Source: Microvirga lotononidis
GTDB taxonomy: Bacteria > Pseudomonadota > Alphaproteobacteria > Rhizobiales > Beijerinckiaceae
Direction: 5' to 3'
Length of the DNA: 64,000 bases
NCBI RefSeq assembly: GCF_034627025.1
Contig: NZ_CP141048.1
Coordinates: 2,306,001-2,370,000, forward strand
This document shows positions 33,317 through 42,451 of the stretch, one piece after another. The notes below the pieces were generated by a model. It was not told where the DNA came from. It did not search any database and worked only from the letters and a program-made list of their open reading frames with translations. The first letter of the stretch is position 1. Each line of letters opens with the position of its first letter. The position numbers and the translations under genes are program-made.

Positions 33317-34954
33317 ATGCCTGGTCGTCAGCACGCTGAAAGATTGTGGAGTAGTTTGATGCAGCTTGGCGCCCGCCGCCTGGCTGCCTTGGCCGCGATC
33401 GGTCTTGCCGTTTTCCTGTCCGTCGGCATCGGCACCTATTACCTCAGCCGGCCGGCTCAGGAGATGCTCTATACAGGGCTCGACCGCGAGGATGTCGGGC
33501 GGATGGGAGCCGTCCTGAAGGATGCAGGCATTCCCTTCGATGTGAGCACCGACGGAACTGCCCTCCTCGTCAGCTACGGCAACACCGCTCAGGCCCGTAT
33601 GCTGCTGGCCGAGAAAGGGCTGCCTCACAGCACGAAATCCGGCTACGAGCTCTTCAACGATCTCGGCTCGCTGGGCCTCACGTCCTTCATGCAGGAAGTC
33701 ACCAAGGTTCGAGCGCTCGAAGGCGAGCTGGCTCGGACGATCCAGGGCATGAAGGGCATCAAGGCGGCACGCGTCCACATCGTCCTGCCGGATCGCGGCT
33801 CGTTCCGCCGCGACCAGCAGCCGCCCTCGGCCTCCGTGGTCATTCGCACGGTGCCCTCTGACGATGCGTCGTCCGCACAGGCCATCCGGCATCTCGTCGC
33901 GGCCGCCATTCCCGGCATGGCTGTCGACAAGGTCACCGTCATGAACACGGACGGGACGCTCCTGATGTCGGGCGACGATGCCGCCAACGCCTCGACGGGC
34001 AAGATGGCGCGCCTCGAGAAGACGGTCGGCCTCGAGATTCAGGACAATGTGCGCCGCACGCTCGCGCCTTATCTCGGAACCGGCAATTTCGAAGTCAGCG
34101 TGGCAGCCCGACTGAGCACGGACAAGGTCAGTACCAACGAGACGATCTTCAATCCCGAATCGAAAGTCGAGCGTTCGACCCGGACGATCAGGGAGACCGA
34201 GGTCTCGCAGAACAAGAGCGGCCAGAAGCCCACCACGGTTCAGCAGAACCTGCCGGACGAGAATGTCCGGAGCGAATCGGGCGACAGCGCGAGCGAAGAC
34301 AACCAGCGGCGTGAAGAGCTGACGAACTACGAGATCTCGTCGAAGACCGTTCAGACGATCAGTGACGGCTACCAGATCAAGAACCTGTCCGTCGCTGTCC
34401 TGGTGAACAGGTCTCGCATCACGTCTCTTCTCGGTGAGAATGTGACTTCGGCCGAGATGGACGCCAAGGTCGCCGAGATCGAGCAGCTCGTCTCTTCGGC
34501 CGCAGGCTTCAGCAAGGACCGCGGCGATCAGATCAAGGTGGCGGCCGTCAGCTTCGTCGACGACGGCGGAATGCTTCAGCCGGTTCAGGGGCCGTCTTTG
34601 ACGGAAATCCTCATGCGCCAGTTCGGAACGGTCGTGAACGCGCTGACGATCCTCGCCCTGTGCGCCATGATGATCTGGTTCGGCTTGCGTCCGGCCGTCC
34701 GGATGCTCATGGCTCGCCATCAGGCTGAGCTCGAACTCCAGCGCGAGCAGGCGGCAGCTCTGGCGGCAGCGGAGGCCGAAGAGGCTCTCGAATCCAGCAG
34801 GGAGACTGCCCTGCAGGTGGCGTCCGAGCTTGACGAGCAGAACCTGATAGAGATGCCGAGGACGCCGCAGCGCAAGCTCGAGCAGATCATCGAGTTGAGT
34901 GAGGAGCAGGCCGCTGCCGTTCTGAAGCAATGGCTCGGGCGGGAGGCCGCGTGA
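33317..34954 (+). CDS. fliF: Flagellar MS-ring protein FliF
   Basis: 545 residues. First membrane segment about 25-45 (LAALAAIGLAVFLSVGIGTYY), then the ring-building domains with LEGELARTIQGMKGIKAARVHI and VLPDRGSF. A disordered loop (about 275-345) precedes the second membrane segment (VVNALTILALCAMMIWFGLRPAV), and the cytosolic tail ending IIELSEEQAAAVLKQWLGRE is the FliG-binding part. It nucleates basal-body assembly. The next gene starts on its stop codon (TGATG). Confidence 0.96.
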   Translation: MPGRQHAERLWSSLMQLGARRLAALAAIGLAVFLSVGIGTYYLSRPAQEMLYTGLDREDVGRMGAVLKDAGIPFDVSTDGTALLVSYGNTAQARMLLAEKGLPHSTKSGYELFNDLGSLGLTSFMQEVTKVRALEGELARTIQGMKGIKAARVHIVLPDRGSFRRDQQPPSASVVIRTVPSDDASSAQAIRHLVAAAIPGMAVDKVTVMNTDGTLLMSGDDAANASTGKMARLEKTVGLEIQDNVRRTLAPYLGTGNFEVSVAARLSTDKVSTNETIFNPESKVERSTRTIRETEVSQNKSGQKPTTVQQNLPDENVRSESGDSASEDNQRREELTNYEISSKTVQTISDGYQIKNLSVAVLVNRSRITSLLGENVTSAEMDAKVAEIEQLVSSAAGFSKDRGDQIKVAAVSFVDDGGMLQPVQGPSLTEILMRQFGTVVNALTILALCAMMIWFGLRPAVRMLMARHQAELELQREQAAALAAAEAEEALESSRETALQVASELDEQNLIEMPRTPQRKLEQIIELSEEQAAAVLKQWLGREAA

Positions 34955-35601
34955 TGGCCGGGACTCTTGCCAGCCTCCTGGCGGATTTCTCGAGTCCGCC
35001 CGCTGGAGCACCATCCGGGATCAGCCTGCTGCGCACTATCAAGGTCGCGCCTGAGCCGACCCCGGAGTCGCCCCCGCCGCCCGCGGTCGACCGCCACGCG
35101 GAGATCGTTACGTCGGTCGAGGCACGAGTCAGGACCGAGGAACGGGAGGCGGCGCGCCGAGAACTCGAAGACGCCATAGCGGCAGAGAGGGCCCGCTACC
35201 TGGAGGACATGAACGAGAAGCGTGCGATCTGGGTCGAGCAGCAGGCTCTGCAACTCTCATCTCAGATTGCCGCCACGCTCGATCGTCTCGAAGCCGATCT
35301 CTCGGCGAAGGTCGCCAACATCCTCAGGCCTTTTGTGGCGGAGGCTTTTCGGCAGCAGGCGCTCGCCGAATTCAAGGAGGTGCTTGCGACATTGCTGTCC
35401 GGCAGCAACGCACGTCTTTTGAATGTTTCCGGTCCGGAGGATCTGCTCATGGCTTTGCAGGGCAGTCTCGGACCCTCCAGGAATATGATCGAGTTTACGC
35501 CCGGCGAGCATGTCGAAGTGAGCGTGAAGGCACAAGATACGCTGGCTCAAACGCAATTGAATGCCTGGTCGGCCCGACTGTTCCAGGCGTTGGAAGGCTG
35601 A
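34954..35601 (+). CDS. fliH: FliH-like flagellar export ATPase regulator
   Basis: 215 residues from an ATG overlapping the fliF stop. A proline-rich N-terminus (VAPEPTPESPPPP) is followed by a long charged helix with RTEEREAARRELEDAIAAERARY, which suits the FliH/YscL coiled coil, then a globular C-terminus containing VEVSVKAQDTLAQTQLNAW. FliH holds the FliI ATPase at the export gate. The assignment rests on architecture, size and position; the sequence is divergent. Confidence 0.7.
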   Translation: MAGTLASLLADFSSPPAGAPSGISLLRTIKVAPEPTPESPPPPAVDRHAEIVTSVEARVRTEEREAARRELEDAIAAERARYLEDMNEKRAIWVEQQALQLSSQIAATLDRLEADLSAKVANILRPFVAEAFRQQALAEFKEVLATLLSGSNARLLNVSGPEDLLMALQGSLGPSRNMIEFTPGEHVEVSVKAQDTLAQTQLNAWSARLFQALEG

Positions 35602-35607
35602 TGATCG

Positions 35608-36819
35608 ATGCCGAATTCAAGTAAGCAGGAGATCGTCATCGTCCGTCGGAACGACGATGGCGAGGATGTCGTCAAGGGTGGCGCATGGAAGATCGCGCAT
35701 GCGGACTTCATGACGGCTATGATGGCGTTCTTCCTCGTGATGTGGCTCATCGGTATGACCGATGAGAAAACCCGCAGCGGCGTCGCCAATTATTTCAATC
35801 CGGTCCAGCTCGCGGAATCGACCCCGAACAAGAAGGGACTCGACGACCCGCAGGACGTGCCGCCCGACAACGAGACGGACAACACCAAGGACGGAAAGCA
35901 GAAGGGGAGCGGCGAGGGAACCGGCGGAAAGTCCCACCAGCTGCGCAAGCCGCGCTTCAAGGAGGGAGCTCTCTTCCAGGATCCTTACGCCGTGCTGGCC
36001 CGGATCGCCGAGGAGGCCGATGTAACCCCCTATGACACGCTCGGCGCCGACGCGACGCCGGGCGACACGGAGGTGCCTGGCCTCAAGGCGGGCGAGGCGT
36101 TCAGGGACCCGTTCGACCCTCTGTACTGGCAGGTCGCGCCAGTCGACAAGCTGAAGATGGATCCGGCCCCGAAGCCAGGAACGGCAGCGCCTGCTCCTTC
36201 GAAGGCGATCATGGACGTTGTCGCCGCTCTGAGTCAGAAATCTCCAGCCGCAGGTAACCCGGATACGAAGGCTCCCGCGTCTGCGCCTGTATCGAACGGA
36301 ACTCCGCCCGATGCGGTGGCGCAGCCTGCGAGCAACGATCCGAGCGCGGCAAATGCAGTCGACCTGAAGGCGGCGGAGCTCAAGCGGGACATCATGAAAG
36401 CCGTTCAGCCGGCCAAGGATACATCGCCACAGCCGCGCATCGACGTTCGCCGGACCGGAGCGGGAACGTTGATCAGCCTGACGGATGATTTCGACTTCAC
36501 CATGTTTGCCGTGGGCTCGGCGGAGCCCCATGCGAAGGTCGTGCGAGCCATGGCCGAGATCGCGAAGATCCTGCAGTCGCGTCCGGGGAAGATCGTCATC
36601 CGGGGCCATACGGATGCCCGGCCCTTCAAATCGGCCAATTACGATAATTGGCGGCTGTCTCAGGCGCGAGCCCAGATGGCTCTGTACATGCTCGTCCGTG
36701 GTGGGCTGAACGAGGGCCGGATCGTGCGGGTCGAGGGACATGCGGATCGGGATCCGAAGATCCCGAGCGATCCGAATGCGGATCAGAACCGCCGGGTCGA
36801 GATCCTTCTGCAGGAGTGA
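35608..36819 (+). CDS. motB: Flagellar stator protein MotB
   Basis: 403 residues. The proton-carrying aspartate is Asp33 in AHADFMTAMMAFFLVMWLIGM, the single membrane helix. A long, low-complexity proline/alanine-rich periplasmic insert (about 60-255) precedes the OmpA-like peptidoglycan-binding domain with IRGHTDARPF and NWRLSQARAQMALYML. The extra periplasmic region is usual for rhizobial MotB, which needs MotC; motC follows. With MotA it forms the stator. Confidence 0.96.
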   Translation: MPNSSKQEIVIVRRNDDGEDVVKGGAWKIAHADFMTAMMAFFLVMWLIGMTDEKTRSGVANYFNPVQLAESTPNKKGLDDPQDVPPDNETDNTKDGKQKGSGEGTGGKSHQLRKPRFKEGALFQDPYAVLARIAEEADVTPYDTLGADATPGDTEVPGLKAGEAFRDPFDPLYWQVAPVDKLKMDPAPKPGTAAPAPSKAIMDVVAALSQKSPAAGNPDTKAPASAPVSNGTPPDAVAQPASNDPSAANAVDLKAAELKRDIMKAVQPAKDTSPQPRIDVRRTGAGTLISLTDDFDFTMFAVGSAEPHAKVVRAMAEIAKILQSRPGKIVIRGHTDARPFKSANYDNWRLSQARAQMALYMLVRGGLNEGRIVRVEGHADRDPKIPSDPNADQNRRVEILLQE

Positions 36820-36824
36820 TCACG

Positions 36825-38081
36825 ATGATAAGTCGCTCATTCCCTCTAATTGCGATGTCGGTGTGTCTCGGCGCAGGCGCGGCCATGGCCGAGAACACCG
36901 GGCCGTCGGAGGTTCCTGCAGAGCAGAAGGTCGAGGCCGTCGGCGTCCCCAGTCCGGTGCAACTGGTGAGAACGTTGCACCTGATGCAGGACCAGATCGC
37001 CGTCGGCTCGACGGAGGCTCACGTCGCGCAGCGCGGCCTGTTGGGCATTCTGGATGACAGGTTCATGAACCTGGAACCCGAGACCTGGCAGTCAGGCAAG
37101 AATGTGCAAGCGGCCATATCGTTCGTCCTCAGCGGCGGAAATCCCTCCATCCTGAGGAAGCTCCTGGGACTGGGTGCCTCCGTGATTGCGGAGAGCGATC
37201 GTCCTCTGGTCGAAGGTGCGCTCGCCTATGTCGAGGGCAGGGAGGATGCGGCCCAGAGCGTGCTTGCATCCGTGGATCCCCGCTCCCTTCCTCCCATGCT
37301 GGGTGCGCAGCTGGCCTTGGCCCAGTCGGCGCTCATCGTGCGTAAGGACGCGGCGAAATCCGATGAGTTGCTGGATTTCGTCCGGCTTCAGGCGCCGGGG
37401 ACCCTCCTGGAAGAGGCAGCTCTGCGCAGGCAGGTCTTCATTGCCAGCCAGACCGGCAAGATGGAGAAGTTCCAATCGCTCGCGACCGATTACCTGCGAC
37501 GATACCGCCACTCGATCTATGCCGGCAACTTCCGACAGCGTTTGGCTTCCGCGCTGACGCGGATCGATTTCGGGAAAGAGGCGTCGCGCTTCGACGGGTT
37601 CGTTGCGATGATGTCCGAGCTTGAACCCGAGGCGCGACGCGATCTGTATCTCCTCGCGTCGCGCTCGTCGATCGAGCAGGGCTTCACCAAATCGGCCCAG
37701 ATGCTGGCCGACAAGGCCCGGGAGCTCGCCGGGACGGATCAGGAGAGCAGGGCAAGGGCCAAGCTCTATCGGGCGGCGTCGCTGATCACGTCGCCGCAAT
37801 CCATCGACGGCGCCGTCAACGAGTTGCGCAGCATCGACAGGTCGAATCTGACGGCGAGCGACGTGAGCCTGCTGGACTCCGCACTCGCGATGGCGGACCA
37901 GATTCGCAGAGTTCCCGACGTTCAATCCCGCGTGGCTACTCCGGCGAAACCGGAGGTGACGAAAGTCGCCGCAGAGGCACCCGTGAGCGCTTCCGCCCCT
38001 GCGCAAGGGCTGGAACAGCTTCAGGCCCTATCCAAAGCACGTGACGCTCTGAGGCGCGTCGACAAGTTGATCAAGAACTAG
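36825..38081 (+). CDS. motC: Periplasmic motor protein MotC
   Basis: 418 residues from the ATG at 36825 (AGGAG eight bases upstream, inside the end of motB), giving a signal peptide ending AGAAMA. MotC-type motifs are SPVQLVRTLHLMQDQIAVGSTEAH, VLSGGNPSILRKLL and LLEEAALRRQVFIA. In Sinorhizobium MotC is a periplasmic protein that stabilises MotB. The frame is open upstream, but that portion shadows motB. The C-terminal 60 residues are alanine-rich. Confidence 0.93.
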   Translation: MISRSFPLIAMSVCLGAGAAMAENTGPSEVPAEQKVEAVGVPSPVQLVRTLHLMQDQIAVGSTEAHVAQRGLLGILDDRFMNLEPETWQSGKNVQAAISFVLSGGNPSILRKLLGLGASVIAESDRPLVEGALAYVEGREDAAQSVLASVDPRSLPPMLGAQLALAQSALIVRKDAAKSDELLDFVRLQAPGTLLEEAALRRQVFIASQTGKMEKFQSLATDYLRRYRHSIYAGNFRQRLASALTRIDFGKEASRFDGFVAMMSELEPEARRDLYLLASRSSIEQGFTKSAQMLADKARELAGTDQESRARAKLYRAASLITSPQSIDGAVNELRSIDRSNLTASDVSLLDSALAMADQIRRVPDVQSRVATPAKPEVTKVAAEAPVSASAPAQGLEQLQALSKARDALRRVDKLIKN

Positions 38082-38095
38082 GCGTTAGCAAGCCG

Positions 38096-39481
38096 ATGAG
38101 CCGATTAGACCTTCTGTCACAGACAATGCCGAGGCTTGCGGACGCTCAGTCGCGCAACCCGTCTTCGAGCACGGACAATCAGGGCGATGGACAAGTGGCC
38201 GCGTCCGATTTCGGTTCGCTCCTGGATGGATTCTCCGGAAGGCAGCCAAGAGAAGGCTTAGGGCCATCCCAGCTCGGTCCGACTCTGCTGGGCCCTGAAG
38301 GGGACAAGGTGATCTCGATAGCGGGAGAGGTCGATGCCGATCCGTTGCAGGATCTTCTGCCCGAGGTGTCGTCGCGCGAGGATGCCGACGATGGCTCGGC
38401 TGTTGAAGCTGGAAATTCCGCCTTCGCGATCATCGAGAATCTCCTTCCTCGCATCCTGGCGCGAACCGGCAACGGAGGCCATGCCGATGCAGGGCGTTCC
38501 GGAACATCCTTCGCGTCGCCCTCCTTGGCCATGATGCAACCGGACTTGGAGGACCTGAGCCCGACGAATGCGGGCCTTGGATCGAAGCTCGCCGTATCGG
38601 TTCAAAACCAGGAAGCCCATTTCAAGCCCATCATTGAAGGATTGACCGGCGCTCCGACGGATTCGGGACTGCCCCTTCCAAGTGAGGAAATCGGGCAGAT
38701 GCCGGTGAACCCGCTCCAGGAGAAGCTGAGGAGCGGTGGCGTGAAGGGCTTACAGCCCGACAGCACCGATGAGACGCTCCAGGCAGTAGCCGGGGCGGCT
38801 GCCGATGCAGAGGTTGCTGTGACCGACGATGAGCGCGGAGCCGTCAGGAGCACAGCCTCGGATCGCATGATGGATCGCTTGGACGTCCAGAAGCAGGCAC
38901 CGATCAATGGGGCTAAGAGCGAAGCTGCTTCTCTCCCGTCCTCCACGCTTCAGCACCTTGCAAGGTCCATCGTCGAGGATGCCAAAGGGATATCCGAGCC
39001 TCAACATCCCGCCTTCCAGCACGACGGCCTGAACCGGGTCGCCACGGCAAGAGCCTCAGCCGGGGTCCTCAGGGTCCTCGATCTTCAACTGAAGCCGGCG
39101 GAACTAGGCCTCGTGACGATCCGAATGCGCCTTTCCGGCGACAGCATCGAGATGGAAATCCAGGCTCAGCACGAGGAAACGGCTGAGCTTCTGCGAAACG
39201 ACGCCGACAAGCTGTCCAGTCTTCTGCGCGTGTCCGGCTATCGTCCGGACGTGATCAACATCCAATCAGCCGAATCTGCCTCCCATGACCGTTCATCGTT
39301 CCACCGTCCGCAACAGGGAAGCACGGGAAATCAGTCCTTCGATCAGGGCGCTGCCGCGGGGCAGGGCAACTCCTCACGCCATCAGGGAGACCGTTATGGC
39401 ACCAGCGGACGGGACGTCCATCCGGATGGGAGCGAAGGTTTGGCTTCTGGCGGCAGCCGCTCTGGCGGGATCTATCTCTAG
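38096..39481 (+). CDS. fliK: Flagellar hook-length control protein FliK (MotD)
   Basis: 461 residues. The first 300 are low-complexity and variable. The conserved Flg_hook domain lies at about 315-400: LRVLDLQLKPAELGLVTIRMRLSG, then IEMEIQAQHEETAELLRNDADKL and LLRVSGYRPDVINIQ. It measures the hook and, with FlhB, switches export from hook to filament substrates. The rhizobial orthologue was first named MotD. Its last 86 bases overlap the next gene in another frame. Confidence 0.88.
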   Translation: MSRLDLLSQTMPRLADAQSRNPSSSTDNQGDGQVAASDFGSLLDGFSGRQPREGLGPSQLGPTLLGPEGDKVISIAGEVDADPLQDLLPEVSSREDADDGSAVEAGNSAFAIIENLLPRILARTGNGGHADAGRSGTSFASPSLAMMQPDLEDLSPTNAGLGSKLAVSVQNQEAHFKPIIEGLTGAPTDSGLPLPSEEIGQMPVNPLQEKLRSGGVKGLQPDSTDETLQAVAGAAADAEVAVTDDERGAVRSTASDRMMDRLDVQKQAPINGAKSEAASLPSSTLQHLARSIVEDAKGISEPQHPAFQHDGLNRVATARASAGVLRVLDLQLKPAELGLVTIRMRLSGDSIEMEIQAQHEETAELLRNDADKLSSLLRVSGYRPDVINIQSAESASHDRSSFHRPQQGSTGNQSFDQGAAAGQGNSSRHQGDRYGTSGRDVHPDGSEGLASGGSRSGGIYL

Positions 39482-40049
39482 CGCCTGGATGGTTGCTCCG
39501 GCTTTTGCCCAGTCGCCGTCCGGCATGTGTGAAAGAGAGATGATGCGCGCGTCGTCGAAATACGGCGTGCCGATCGGCATGCTCTACTCGGTCGGCCTCA
39601 CCGAGACGGGGCGGCGCGGCAGCCTGCAGCCCTACGCCATGAACGTCGAAGGAAAAGCCGTGTTCTCGAACAGCGCGGCGGAAGCGATGCAGCGTTTCGA
39701 GGAGGCGAGCCGCAGCGGTGCGAAACTCATCGATCTCGGCTGCATGCAGATCAACCACCTCTATCATCGTGAGAACTTCCCGTCCCTGGCGAGCATGCTT
39801 GATCCGCGCACGAACGTGGAATATGCGGCCCGCTTTCTCAGAGAGCTCAAGACGCGCCACGACACTTGGACGATGGCCGTCGCGCGTTATCATGCTGGCC
39901 CGAACAACGATCCTGCCCAGAAACGATATGTCTGCCGCGTGATCGCCAATATGGTTGCAACCGGCTTCGGCCAGTGGACGCCGGGAGCCAAGACGTTCTG
40001 CGCCGACGCGCCAGGCTTGGGCAGCGGGCAGACCGCCTCGGACGGCTGA
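39396..40049 (+). CDS. Lytic transglycosylase (SLT family), flagellum-associated
   Basis: 217 residues from the ATG at 39396 (AGGGAG about seven bases upstream); another ATG at 39426 gives a shorter signal peptide. Sec signal (VWLLAAAALAGSISSAWMVAPAFA). The SLT domain has GVPIGMLYSVGLTETGRRG with the catalytic glutamate, IDLGCMQINHLYH and VARYHAGPNN. It cleaves peptidoglycan in the periplasm and probably opens a path for the rod, since FlgJ at 57022 lacks a muramidase domain. The start lies inside fliK. Confidence 0.88.
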   Translation: MAPADGTSIRMGAKVWLLAAAALAGSISSAWMVAPAFAQSPSGMCEREMMRASSKYGVPIGMLYSVGLTETGRRGSLQPYAMNVEGKAVFSNSAAEAMQRFEEASRSGAKLIDLGCMQINHLYHRENFPSLASMLDPRTNVEYAARFLRELKTRHDTWTMAVARYHAGPNNDPAQKRYVCRVIANMVATGFGQWTPGAKTFCADAPGLGSGQTASDG

Positions 40050-40074
40050 CACTGCCATCCGGGCGATCCGTCTG

Positions 40075-40782
40075 TTAGCGCGACATTCTGATTTCGGAGC
40101 CGGAGCCGCTCAGCGTTCCGGAAAGGGCTGCTTCCGCGCCTGACAACCGGCCAACCACGGTTCCGCGCGAGAAGAGGATGACCTGGTTCTCGCGAAAACT
40201 CCATCCATTCACGCTGCGGACGGCCTCATCCTTGCAGCCCTGCGTCGAGGCTTTGTAGAGGTCGAGGGAAGGCACGCTGGTGAGCTGAACCTTGCAGGAG
40301 GTTGCCCCGACACTGACATTCCAGGTTCCTGCATACGAGGTTGCACGCTGAGACGGGGTGAATACTCCTGGAGGGTTCGACTGGAGTTCCGTGTAGACCG
40401 GAGGCGTTGCGAGCGGCGGCGGGTTCGGCGTAGGCGGATAAGGTGCCGCGAGGGGTACCGGCTCAAGAGGAGCCGCGACCGTCCTGTCTTGCGACGGGGG
40501 AAGAGAACCCATATCGGCTTCGAAGCGGACTTCGCGCCGCCTCTCAGGACGTATGCCGGGAGTTTCAACGATTTCCACGGAAGGAACCGCGGGTTCAACG
40601 ATCACGAAGCCGGGCGGTTCGGGAAGCCGGCGCCCCCAGGGAGAGGCGTATTCCGGATAAGCTCTACGGGCATATCCCTGGGCCCAAGGTCCCTGACTGT
40701 ATGAAGGGTCGGTCGAGCTGCAAGCCGCGATTGCGGCCGTCAGCGTCAACAGGCTCGCCGCATTGAAACAGTTGCGCAGCAT
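40075..40782 (-). CDS. Omp19-like lipoprotein with AprI/Inh protease-inhibitor domain
   Basis: 235 residues from the ATG at 40782 (AGAAGG eight bases upstream). Lipobox region TAAIAACSS, so lipidated at the cysteine. A proline-rich linker of about 100 residues leads to the C-terminal domain YAGTWNVSVGATSCKVQL, SVNGWSFRENQVILFSRG and AALSGTLSGSGSEIRMSR, which follows Brucella Omp19 and the Inh metalloprotease-inhibitor fold. Two cysteines (one in TSCKV, one in QGCKDE) fit the family disulfide. Convergent with the transglycosylase gene and last on the - strand block. Confidence 0.8.
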   Translation of the reverse strand: MLRNCFNAASLLTLTAAIAACSSTDPSYSQGPWAQGYARRAYPEYASPWGRRLPEPPGFVIVEPAVPSVEIVETPGIRPERRREVRFEADMGSLPPSQDRTVAAPLEPVPLAAPYPPTPNPPPLATPPVYTELQSNPPGVFTPSQRATSYAGTWNVSVGATSCKVQLTSVPSLDLYKASTQGCKDEAVRSVNGWSFRENQVILFSRGTVVGRLSGAEAALSGTLSGSGSEIRMSR

Positions 40783-40802
40783 CGGAAGACCTTCTCTGAT
40801 GC

Positions 40803-41306
40803 TCAATGGCGCATGGAGCCGGCGGGGCAATACGGCGATTTGAATCGGGCCGGGAGAGGCCGCAAGCGGGCGGATGAGAGAATCCTTCCAAAGAGCGATG
40901 GATTGAAATCCACCTTGCGGAGAGCCGCTTCCAGCAGAACTTCGCTGATTTTGACGCCGATGTAACAGCTGCTGAAAATGAGTTGGAAGAAGACTGTCAC
41001 GGAATCGTGATTGAATTCCATGTCGAGGGCGATGCTGGAGGCATCCTCCCGGCCAGAGCCGACTTGGGCGACATACCCGTATGACAATGTCCGACCCTTG
41101 AAATAGAGCTCGGCCGAAGAGTTCACCATCTCGTCCATGTTTCCATGCAGCTGATTGTCGGCATAGAAGCGGATGATCTCAGGATCCGTGAGACAGAAAT
41201 CGGCGATGACATCCTTGATGTTGCAGGCCAGGACCTCCTCGAACGCTTGAATATCCCAATGCTCTCTCAACGGAGCAGCGGCTTCGACGGCGCGAAGGCT
41301 TCTCAT
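40803..41306 (-). CDS. Uncharacterised protein translationally coupled to flhB
   Basis: 167 residues; its ATG overlaps the flhB stop (ATGA). No signal peptide. It reads as a compact mixed alpha/beta domain with FEEVLACNIKDVIADFCLTDPE, AELYFKGRTLSYGYVAQVGSG and SVTVFFQLIFSSCYIGVKISE, and a short basic tail. I do not recognise a family. Being the distal gene of motA-fliM-(small gene)-fliN-fliG-flhB, it probably has a flagellar or export role, but that is inference from position alone. Confidence 0.75.
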   Translation of the reverse strand: MRSLRAVEAAAPLREHWDIQAFEEVLACNIKDVIADFCLTDPEIIRFYADNQLHGNMDEMVNSSAELYFKGRTLSYGYVAQVGSGREDASSIALDMEFNHDSVTVFFQLIFSSCYIGVKISEVLLEAALRKVDFNPSLFGRILSSARLRPLPARFKSPYCPAGSMRH

Positions 41307-42367
41307 TTAGACCTCGTGAGGATGTAGAACAGGATCTGGGCGACTGCTTTGTAGAAGTCGGGAGGAATCATCCGGTCGACTTCGACATGATCATACATGG
41401 ACCTTGCGAGAGGCTTGTCCTCGATCACGGGCACGCCGTTCTTTTCGGCGATCTCGCGGATCTTCAGCGCGATGAGATCCTTGCCCTTGGCGACGACGAT
41501 CGGAGCGCTGGCCTCGCTGCGCTCGTAGCGCATGGCGATCGCGAAATGGGTCGGGTTGGCGATCACGAAGGTCGCCTTGGGCACGGCGGCGAGCATGCGC
41601 TTGCGGCTTCGATCCTGGGCCAGGGAGCGCATCCGCGCCTTGACCATGGGATCGCCCTCCATCTGCTTGTACTCTTCCTTGACCTCCTGCTTCGTCATCT
41701 TTAGGTCGCTGTGCCACTTGAACCGGGCCCAGAGCAGGTCCGCCGCCACAAGGACGATCGTCGCGATCGCGATGGCGGAGACAAGCCGCATGGCCATGGT
41801 CAGCATCAACTCCGGAAGGAGGGAAGGATCGGTGAACATGGCATTCAGAACCTTGTATTGCTCCGACTTGAGAAGCAGGATGCTGACGAGCGTCATTGTC
41901 GCGAACTTGAATAATGACTTCGAAAATTCCACTAAGCCCTGACGACCGAAAATCCGGTTCCAACCGCTCACGGGTGAAATTCTGTTCCATTGCGGCCTGA
42001 TCCGCTCCGTGACCAGGGACGGCACATTCTGCAGGATCGATGCCGCAAGGCTGCAAGCCGCCAGAATGATGATCGTCGGAATCAGGAACTGGCCGGCTTC
42101 GAGAGCGACGGCGTGGATCAGCGCGATGGCGTCCGAGCCGGAATCGAGCCGGAAGTCCTGAGGGCGGTTGACGAAGAGCGAGAGCTTTTCCGTCAGGGTC
42201 TTGGTGGTGCCGCGTGCGGCGAAGGCCAGGACGATCAGGATGCCCACGATGGACGCAAACATGGGTGCTTCTCTCGAGAAGGGAATATTCCCCTTCTCGA
42301 TGGCGTCCCGGACCTTCTTGTCGGAAGGCGCTTCTGTTTTGCTGTCCTTGTCGTCGGTGTCAGACAT
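41303..42367 (-). CDS. flhB: Flagellar export switch protein FlhB
   Basis: 354 residues. Hydrophilic start (SKTEAPSDKKVRDAIEKGNIPFSRE), four membrane segments between about 35 and 215, then the cytosolic domain with the autocleavage site N271-P272-T273-H274 (ATFVIANPTHFAIAMRY). The cleaved C-terminal part interacts with FliK and sets substrate specificity. The stop overlaps the next gene's start. Confidence 0.97.
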   Translation of the reverse strand: MSDTDDKDSKTEAPSDKKVRDAIEKGNIPFSREAPMFASIVGILIVLAFAARGTTKTLTEKLSLFVNRPQDFRLDSGSDAIALIHAVALEAGQFLIPTIIILAACSLAASILQNVPSLVTERIRPQWNRISPVSGWNRIFGRQGLVEFSKSLFKFATMTLVSILLLKSEQYKVLNAMFTDPSLLPELMLTMAMRLVSAIAIATIVLVAADLLWARFKWHSDLKMTKQEVKEEYKQMEGDPMVKARMRSLAQDRSRKRMLAAVPKATFVIANPTHFAIAMRYERSEASAPIVVAKGKDLIALKIREIAEKNGVPVIEDKPLARSMYDHVEVDRMIPPDFYKAVAQILFYILTRSK

Positions 42368-42451
42368 GATCCGAGGTTCGGCTGCTAGAGCATCGGACCC
42401 GAGAGCGGATTACGCATCTGGGGCAGGCTTCGTTCCGTTGCGCACGATGCA

